DNA from: Bacteroidales bacterium
Lineage (GTDB): Bacteria > Bacteroidota > Bacteroidia > Bacteroidales > P3
Assembly: GCA_017616895.1 (NCBI GenBank)
Contig: JAFZXE010000019.1
Coordinates: 145,084-209,083 of the forward strand
Reading direction: 5' to 3'
DNA length: 64,000 nucleotides
Numbering within the stretch: position 1 is the stretch's first letter; the number at the start of each line of letters is the position of its first letter. This document shows positions 61,801 to 64,000 of the stretch, piece by piece. Made by a program: the position numbers and the translations under genes. The notes beneath the pieces are model-generated. The model did not search any database, was not told the origin of the DNA, and saw nothing but the letters and a program-made list of their open reading frames with translations.

Positions 61801-63200
61801 GCGACACCACGATACTGGCTTGCGACTCGATATGGTGGAACAACATGTTCTTCACCGAGACGCCCGACACGACTCAGAGCTACTTCATGGCTCGCGCCAA
61901 CCAATACGGATGCGACTCGACTGCCTACCTCAACCTGACGGTGAACTACAGCATACACGACTATGTGGTCGAGACGGCTTGCGACAGCTATGTATTCGAC
62001 AGCGTGACCTACACCGAATCGACCGACCTGCCGACTATAGGAGCCATCTCCGACAACGGATGCCCGTTCATCACTCACATAAGCCTGACGGTGAACTACA
62101 GCTACCACGGCGAGGACAGCGCGACTGCCTGCGACCTATATGTGTGGAACGACATGGAGCTTGAGGAGGGCGGCGACCACGACTATGTGGGCTACACCTC
62201 CGACGGCTGCGACTCGGTGGTGACGCTGCACCTGACGATGCACTACACCGCCTACGGCATGGACACCCAGACGGCGTGCGACAGCATGGTGTGGATTGAC
62301 GGCAACACCTACTTCAGCGACTTCCCGGGCGACGTAGCCGAAATCACCTACACCTACGTGGGTGGCAGCATATACGGCTGCGACTCGGTGGCGGTACTCG
62401 ACCTGACGATGGAAGACCATATCTATGTTGAGTTCATCTCCGACTTCGGCGAAGGCACGATGGACGAGATAAGCAGCTGCAGAGAGAAACCGTTCATGAT
62501 TCCGCAGTGCGAGTACGTGAACGAGGGCTTCGTGTTCGACGGCTGGGTAAACCAGGTGGTTCACGACACGGTGATGCCGGGCGACACGGTGTTCCTGGAG
62601 GAATCGACTTCGTTCATCGCAGCGTGGGTACCGCTGTGCGAGGACGTGCTGGCATTCACCGACACGGCCCTCTGCGAGGGCAGCACCTTCGTGTGGCGCG
62701 GACATGACTACACGGACGAGCTGTACAGCGGCGACTACGAGGATGTGGCATACGCCGTCATCGAGAACTACTGCGACAGTATCTACTACCTGCGTCTGAC
62801 GGTCTATCCGGTGTCGTACAACGAGTTCTTCGACTCGGTGACAGGCTCGGTGATATGGTATGACGAGGAATACACCACCACGGGCGACTACAGCCGCTTC
62901 TGCGGTTACAACCGCTACGGTTGCGACTCGACCGAGGTGCTGCACCTGATTGTCAACCTGAGCATCGACGACAAGGACGGCATGATTGACGTCAAAGTCT
63001 ATCCTAACCCGACACAGGGCATCGTTAACCTCGACGGCGTCGAGATACGCCGCATCGCGGTGCTCGACCAGGTGGGACGCACGGTGGCGACCTTCGACAA
63101 CACCAACCGCATTGACATAAGCGACCTGCCTGCTGGCATCTATACTCTGTACTTGCAGACGAGCGCAGGAGATACCACACGGAGGGTTGTGAAACGGTAA
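46881..63200 (+). CDS. Giant modular T9SS-exported surface protein (about 5,440 residues)
   Basis: 5,439 residues from ATG 46881, chosen because it gives a clean signal peptide (MKKSAKPTSKRLKTILAAIL to GSVQAQ); the frame is open to an ATG at 46803. Modules: two homologous N-terminal units (about 33-240); fibronectin/PKD-like units; InlB/Flg_new-type repeats near 2135, 2380, 4840 and 5180; about 20 Ig-like modules (2590-4635), each with YCYGADADTLR- and CGTDTTVTVATI-type cysteine motifs, probably one disulfide per module; a block of GCDSTVTLNLTV repeats (4640-5355); and a type A T9SS sorting domain (about 5370-5439: VKVYPNPTQGIVNLDG...DLPAGIYTLYLQT...RRVVKR). Likely an adhesin or fibre at the cell surface. 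No enzymatic domain is seen. Some Ig modules are highly similar in DNA, indicating recent duplication or conversion. Confidence 0.88.
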   Translation: MKKSAKPTSKRLKTILAAILMSVLGMGSVQAQDCEIDGSEFTFEVLKATSPYTRIHWAKIGYVHEFKGLAFYFTDNNSGETYRRLEYAYSDTTDDFFYSELPAGSYTWYVKAFCTYGDTSIAMEQGSIEILDVTPCSVLDESLFTFEVIQANTALTKINWERTDRFWLDYFEGQMAYYFTNDNTGQTYRFDASTDDQMIGGMGTSQLPAGTYTWYARAYCTDGDSSIAMNQGSIEITEGPFNATVYCNQDSNEPTWGEYVDAIYNGSSYEFMVSFNPIINGNDGYTYDSLTRFEVQYKRSDKSEWDSVFQNYGYSDTTLYNGQEAIWIPVNSKGVWQARARVISGNGQAGEWSDTLTNPIYFYIYEDPYFSIGDNTGQDRDILCGYNDWLGVDFDKVHDENEKCSRLFEYFLVNPQGDTIDGPNDGSVSIAWLGNITEPGTYTIAVTIEVEEDAVRLYVPTPYDTTFTIGAVTSCEASLTGSPELNITGFTYYDASIDSLNHFYYTIRVPDISSDDYRSIEAQYYRIGTTDTNSIYIDTTANDTVFNIPINAKGDWVVRLRTRCCGSSFPGALASDWLLSDTIHHYPNFTIENLTNSCNGNGSATVRFNNPFNLGGNMGIRIFDVEDPDYTTYSNPVVSGADIELTNLASGEYQVYVYVSDGTNEACNAYLDTTFTIGSTVKVTIENDSSTICYGDSVLYRAIVTGGTPPYTYLWEALELTYPVDGDSIWITGDMYGDYDPSVTVTDALGCGDYKGLNFTIKPAYTKESEVVIHNLFGDNTYSYEAGTRYVASNQCPFTWGDITYDCTLGDDSVVVSLQTQEGCDSIVHMAIEILSTITALPANSTLDTTISSGESISFLDDGCGDGFYTLNSHSKAIVRAAGGDRDKFTVMIYKGGAVSDEDTLSIYEGLDITEVYNREGTWAWPEGYKAFVISGGVMTVNFNTGSKRGYRMEQVAISVKSPDQLAVTPICGGSGSVQVTNPYAGLYYCLTKPGGSTDTIYCGSEDEDVIFSSLTEAGNYSLRSYAMIIGDNCLALHDTTFTVTESSLEISVTGDNETVCSVNPSVTLTASVSGGEAPYAYSWSNGSTSTSITINEAYASPTVTVTDNSGCTITYATILNWIDYVESEEATEASVCNGAETYTWGSKTITLSDEHLDNGYYVYYDTVESGGTCPTISELHLTVKPNATTEVRVLEWCTSYTWPVNGNSYTTSLGGYSDTVNGCPVTVEYENEAATATHSGVAANGCDSIYSLNLTLIDGIPIPASGTTDTTLATMVEGDTLWVYDNGGMLFNYDIEGDGILILRAPENYAIKVAVNEIALGEGAKVYYTERDEFVGSWYYENNGDNNGHEYASNSGLLKLKYDGGDSPAQGKGFKLAVTVKSLDDTCMSIYNLAKNAEVYGQQTLTWQHTGRISEYRVKVGIQDNTIDEYTPIVDTIVTDTTITLYGDWTPLINGYYPLEIWAICGDNDSSTVYSDWMETQCGFRPGLADGESYHAPAIIKLSSYNEDEIYGQMPPCWSRIGYQIPATDSVFPQLNGVYGGDSDWSGIYFYTNAENDQYAIMPKFDTLYGGMNQWALDFVLELAEYAHQTECDVEPVVLYVGVMDNPSDANSFTVVDSVLVNSNDFRSEYGNEYYVSLANYSGDGLYPAFKMARRSAHNDNPYANPTLMLYEMLVIPDGGLSAPTNLTVTKHPTYDDKAVLSWTEPVWPAYGDDYAVSYVVSTTNSSGNTSSTEVDFGQTSYTFTPTAGDITKITIATKVTSARYNTNWRVESEEVTYEAPFYTHQTVDTIGDLSDERLYSYLMPFEYGNSASSEMLIKADEIDGTTIDAIAFRLAPESCLPPEDFPSFQYVTIYMKDVTLTELDAANMTDDYLFSTDNKVYDGTTSGGTDGWLIFTLNQTYTRDPDKNLLIGVASGAGDNAAYYSGYTKFYMEADGNDQLALSFEGASGLTTMPGSTNQYNRPQMKLVAAKNCTNDSIIVDTNLCENASIDWRGHTISFSDDDISQHYIIIDSTYNDSWDEWDYIYRYVYTEKVEGASASGCDSVYQLRLNKLYNEDNDYDAENSSYPHEVSCGPYTWRNGVTYTQSMGTYEYYNGDCPAYGSYGPRVYDTVPGAASNGCDSIYGLNLRVDSWYTVVFDTTGVDSGTGMKPVYECEGSGYTLPECTMTAAYKVFRAWEWDGDWYDPEDFLEADWIEDDTIYLTPVFECDVEEIATEYEDLCPNGGEYEWRGKTITMDYALQHGRRDSIAGVDYINVYDTVAGAIGGVCDSIYTLLLRMENKISFDERVLNQCEAQAFYWIEDYKHYGSDMGWRWVDDGDDGYKEFDMSTAARYLDSFANGECGKMYLLSLEIEDDGEDHDLDTVIFIKYKIEWGDGIDTLYSMTMYVCEDYAYYAPECPDTVTREGYDFVYWSDWPECGWEVEPGSEQWANGTTYLYGMWESNCEDKEAADTTVMCPNDTLSWHGFTLNGPELQIGEWDSNMVKYGVIPGECDSIYHMHVTVLSRPTLSVTGQEEPLCAGMSTGWISVAVSEGNTPFQYAMGDSNYTAAFDTTEHKFENLAAGTHTVWVKDNCGVTEHVQVDIVEPAELTANITSSIDSAVCLGAGKQLNAEVTGGTSPYTYLWNRDSTRMNDTLMVSTNAAGTYTDTIFVTDDHGCSAEGYYTTTVKEAMTVSIIGNDTTYCYGADADTLRANANGGFDNTYIFTWYNENEDTVSTISTYKPSTAETGEHEYHVTLTDQMCGTEISETISITVLDTFRVGPLSEINETYCYGANASQIEVPVSGGGTFSGQWYMNGTAVTDHNPGDADNKYTPRTDTAGTFNYSLKAVSNSGCGNDSVTVGTVTVYAPYSVSINNQDTNYCVGQQADTLRIASVNGGSGVYTYQWEYGGSQLDGGTNNYYLPDVSNIHSGYTYSVHIMDGACFDTTVTVATIIVHDTGLLEYTFSSNTYCLNADATEMVFNAGGSNVVEDEGDLSMQWYENGTAIAGADSNKYTMPTTTPGTYNYSVKVSAYGGCLNDSVLIATNTVRNAMAVTVSNQDTAYCYGANADTLRVASVTGGSSEYIYTWLKDGEELSSEATLVPSTTEVGTKVYSVKVRDAGCSIDTIVDTTIVVASITVYGENVTHDTLVACDSLQWIDGNTYTVSTGEMDTIPYYIYAAADQHGCDSTVYLNKLTIYETMHVSADNGETLVCIFDTVDIANNDNPWTPVGPVSHTGGSSIIYTWYRNGNALDGHSSDSVFNLKYTTVGVYNYTVVATDSLGCGRDSIFVGTHIVSRPFILSKNNADTINYCINSEADTLGLNITYGSGHYLYQWLEDGENVANGSDSLYVPSTNEAGTHTYSLRLFDSICGTDTTVTMATITVNPTLVASIEPDTMYNCMGNEGSFTVTVADGNEPTYQWYRNSEPIADETSADINFDADSAGTFIYSVVVTDGAGCGRDSIYAGRSIVYSPMAVTIANQDTAYCFGAQADTLRVTSIANGSGNFTYRWYMNGEEAMVSETETYQPSTGEVGSATYSVRVTDGECGTDTIITVATITVLDSLTVGPVSEINESYCMGVNASQIEVPVSGGGAFSGQWYMNGEPVTDHDAGDAANKYTPRTDTAGIFNYSLKIVSNAGCGSDSVTVGTVTVKGPFTVTVENQDSAYCYGDYPAELKLDSVDGIGDVSYEWYKDSVQVAQTATYRPSGYESGEFVYSVKAIHECGNDTTVTVATITVQESISANTFVDTSYCFGATPEPITLNTTGGNGTYSYYWLVADNDDMIPADSLPTTTNVCVPLTDTSSATYYYRVYITSGGCSTSIDVARIDVMEQVVVQVTADSSAICLGTEGTTYELTDHTSGGTYSNYTYKWYENGGELFDETSSSYMPVGSTAGTFTYSAIAIDELGCTSDTTTVGVLTVYDKMAVTVANQDTAYCKNADADTLRIAGVTGGNNSYTYRWFVHDFYETVLSTTANYKPATDAAGTTIYDVQVTDNECGTDTTITVATVTVHNTMTASVNGYYPGAVCIHSEQDTLFVQTEGGSGNYTYQWLLYIDSAHFDTIDGATQSYYQPTTDTVSTGEMFYVSVKDVNGCGDTLIDAAYIYVTDSVRYSGFTYASDSILCYGVEDSLWVYETGGAGGATYTWYIDGEEVNPNHENNVFTLPAGVAGTFDLSVKISMDVCGSDSAHVTNFTVYDQFEVNAEEQTNTYCLNSTPDTITLAGQISGSGDYSYQWYAVTGSTTEIIDTLAGATNNWYVPATNVAGEKEFRVKVTDLNCGGDTTVSVGSVYVSDSIRITSGVDSLFACLGSEAGTFNVTYEGDGEIDYCWYLNGAEVYRDLVNEFMPSSDSAGVFNYYLVLRSGYGCASDSVAAGLLTVYEPMAVTVANQDTDYCYGTQADTLRVTSISNGSGNFTYRWMQNGDMVSENEATFVPSTTEVGATTYSVTVMDNDCGTDTTVTVATITVHNGAIVSIDDTTALTACSGAVNWDRSLAVIDTTSETTLTLTYQWYRNDVAIDGATDSTYTITSPLDTTGTFIYTVHVGDNYGCTDTTLHAIRLTAYPNVSWTIIGEQDRDYCINGTAEQLIVVPSGGNGNYTYSWDDNNSHTLSNDTTYTPTIDSIGRTILNFSLRSSGIDYCAGSYGVAYFINMHDISTGDTTVTACDSYTWIDTVTYTETPTDAMPTFVLQNQYGCDSTVTLNLTINYSNSDTVAQTACDMYTWAMTGQTYTTSGYYFDTVQNQYGCDSIVVLNLTVNPSTASNDTMTVCDSYTWNNTNYNTSGTYTANLLNAAGCDSTATLYLTVNYSNSATDTVTTCDSVTWIDGNTYSARMVAESPTYTYANGNAAGCDSVVTLQLILADSYTAYFHCQECDTNFMPNIEVCSLTPQIVMPENEYEYEGHIFIGWIGSPDTVQPGDTVTMTGSIEFWAAWRTLCSNVDTVSYAEMCDGDTITWRGYTVTSVQTEYADTVAGVVDELCDSVYHLLLTVNYPTTSDTTILACDSIWWNNMFFTETPDTTQSYFMARANQYGCDSTAYLNLTVNYSIHDYVVETACDSYVFDSVTYTESTDLPTIGAISDNGCPFITHISLTVNYSYHGEDSATACDLYVWNDMELEEGGDHDYVGYTSDGCDSVVTLHLTMHYTAYGMDTQTACDSMVWIDGNTYFSDFPGDVAEITYTYVGGSIYGCDSVAVLDLTMEDHIYVEFISDFGEGTMDEISSCREKPFMIPQCEYVNEGFVFDGWVNQVVHDTVMPGDTVFLEESTSFIAAWVPLCEDVLAFTDTALCEGSTFVWRGHDYTDELYSGDYEDVAYAVIENYCDSIYYLRLTVYPVSYNEFFDSVTGSVIWYDEEYTTTGDYSRFCGYNRYGCDSTEVLHLIVNLSIDDKDGMIDVKVYPNPTQGIVNLDGVEIRRIAVLDQVGRTVATFDNTNRIDISDLPAGIYTLYLQTSAGDTTRRVVKR

Positions 63201-63380
63201 TGCGTTATTGCGTTAATGCGTTATTGCGTTAGTTTTGTTGATGTGTTGATATGTTGATATGTTGATAGGTTGATATGGAGTGTGTTAGTGTGTTGATAGG
63301 TTGATATGTTGATATGTTGATAGGTTGATATGGAGTGTGTTAGTGTGTTATTGCGTTAGTGGGTTAATGTGTTAGTTTGT
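63201..63380. repeat. Period-8 repeats with a larger tandem duplication
   Basis: GCGTTATT/GCGTTAGT units follow the stop directly, then GTTGATAT/GTTGATAG units. A block ending TTGATATGGAGTGTGTTAG occurs twice (about 63265-63290 and 63322-63346), so the micro-array itself was duplicated. Confidence 0.7.
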
Positions 63381-63561
63381 TGGGATGGTTTCGGGGATTT
63401 GCGGAGGATGGTTCAACAAACGCTCTAACATACTATAAAGGTAAAACTTACGGGGTTTGTCAGTGTACACATTGTTCGGCAATGTGTACACTGGTTTTTA
63501 TGACAACGGGGTTGTGTTAGTGCGTTAACGGGTGGCGGGTGTGGATGCCTTTTTGAGGGGT

Positions 63562-63605
63562 GGTAGTGAGGTGGTAGTGAGGTGGTAGTGAGGTGGTAGT
63601 GAGGT
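63562..63605. repeat. Perfect 11-bp tandem repeat, four units
   Basis: ggtagtgaggt repeated four times without change; looks younger than the other 11-bp arrays. Confidence 0.9.
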
Positions 63606-63640
63606 GGATCGTTTTTTCACCTGCTTTTCTTTGACTGTTC

Positions 63641-63838
63641 TTTTACCGCTCTTTTACTTTTCTCCTACTTTTCTTTTACTTTTCTCCTACATTTGTTTTA
63701 CATTTCTTTTACTTTTGACCTACTTGTGTACTACTTTTGACCTATACTTGGTATTTACTGGTTATTTACTGACCTTATACTGACCTCATACTGAGCTTAC
63801 ATTTTACCTACATTTTTCCTATTATTCTCCTAGTTTTT
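63641..63838. repeat. 11-bp-phased array, eighteen units
   Basis: Eighteen consecutive 11-base units without indels: ttttacttttc, tcctacttttc, tcctacatttg, ttttacatttc, acctacttgtg and others. TAC recurs at positions 4-6 of most units, then drifts through TTTACTG and ATACTGA. Confidence 0.87.
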
Positions 63839-63884
63839 ATTTGGTATTCGCATACCATGAGCGTGTCGGAGGTACGCTACTATA

Positions 63885-64000
63885 CTACTCTGGAGGACAG
63901 CATGGTAGCGTGCCCTCGGCACGCGGTGGGCTGCTGGAGGCGTGAGTACCCCACACTGCGAGTGTGGGGTTAATAGGATATAGTGCCTTCGGCACAGGTG
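63885..64000. repeat. Cluster of small palindromes
   Basis: GCGTGCC-ctc-GGCACGC (about 63909-63926), ACCCCACACT-gcg-AGTGTGGGGT (about 63948-63971) and GTGCC-ttc-GGCAC near the end. The second type has a decayed relative at 30811-30830. They may belong to an element continuing outside the window. Confidence 0.55.

Larger units (their letters stand above)
63201..64000. other. Gene-free right end of the window
   Basis: No gene. Period-8 TTGATATG/GCGTTATT repeats (63201-63380), two 11-bp-phased arrays (63562-63605, 63641-63838) and several small palindromes (63885-64000). Confidence 0.65.

Overview
The window looks like a chromosomal segment of a Bacteroidota bacterium, most likely order Bacteroidales. 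The evidence is: promoters of the TTTG-N19-21-TAnnTTTG type in front of many genes; many SPII lipoproteins; the type IX secretion (T9SS) regulator PorX; two proteins with C-terminal YPNP-type T9SS sorting domains; a HydE maturase; and gene content typical of gut or rumen members. I cannot name the family or genus. Coding density is moderate. Intergenic spacers are unusually rich in short degenerate repeats.

Layout. 1-1.5 kb: 5' end of a lipoprotein gene, an 11-bp-phased array and three tRNA-Leu genes. 1.5-10.7 kb: an outer-membrane barrel, a NAD synthetase whose glutaminase half has lost catalytic residues, a PIF1/RecD-like helicase, an MMPL exporter with a LolA-like partner, and a secreted C10 cysteine peptidase behind a duplicated promoter. 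10.9-14.6 kb: an AT-rich island with a single-chain restriction-modification protein, a leader with mutually exclusive terminator and antiterminator pairings, and covarying palindromic elements. 15-30.7 kb: Tex, two paralogous lipoproteins, a PKD lipoprotein, PorX, Mfd, a second barrel, HydE, a GH20 enzyme with D-to-N in its catalytic pair, and a Wzx-like flippase. 30.9-46 kb: a four-gene operon of CxC lipoproteins around a MauE-thioredoxin fusion, an FKBP lipoprotein, a WcaJ-like phosphoglycosyltransferase, a phosphoesterase, an EamA transporter, a HepT/MntA toxin-antitoxin pair, FtsK and an M16 protease. 46.9-63.2 kb: one giant modular T9SS-exported protein of about 5,440 residues. The last 0.8 kb is repeats.

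How the genes fit together. PorX probably controls T9SS genes elsewhere, while the C10 peptidase and the giant protein are T9SS cargo encoded here. The flippase and WcaJ-like enzyme point to surface polysaccharide synthesis, but lie apart. The restriction-modification protein and HepT/MntA are defence or selfish modules.

The most unusual material is non-coding: (i) intergenic arrays that keep an exact 11-bp period while the repeated word differs at each locus, with related period-7 and period-8 arrays; (ii) a small hairpin element (GTSCG-TGCC-CGSAC-AGGG) that sits on stop codons and has entered two reading frames as VRARTG; (iii) palindromes at 13.6-14.6 kb whose arms change together (TTCC/TTAC/TTGC); (iv) the attenuator-like leader of the restriction-modification gene.

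All calls were made by eye from the sequence, without database searches, so family names rest on recognised motifs.
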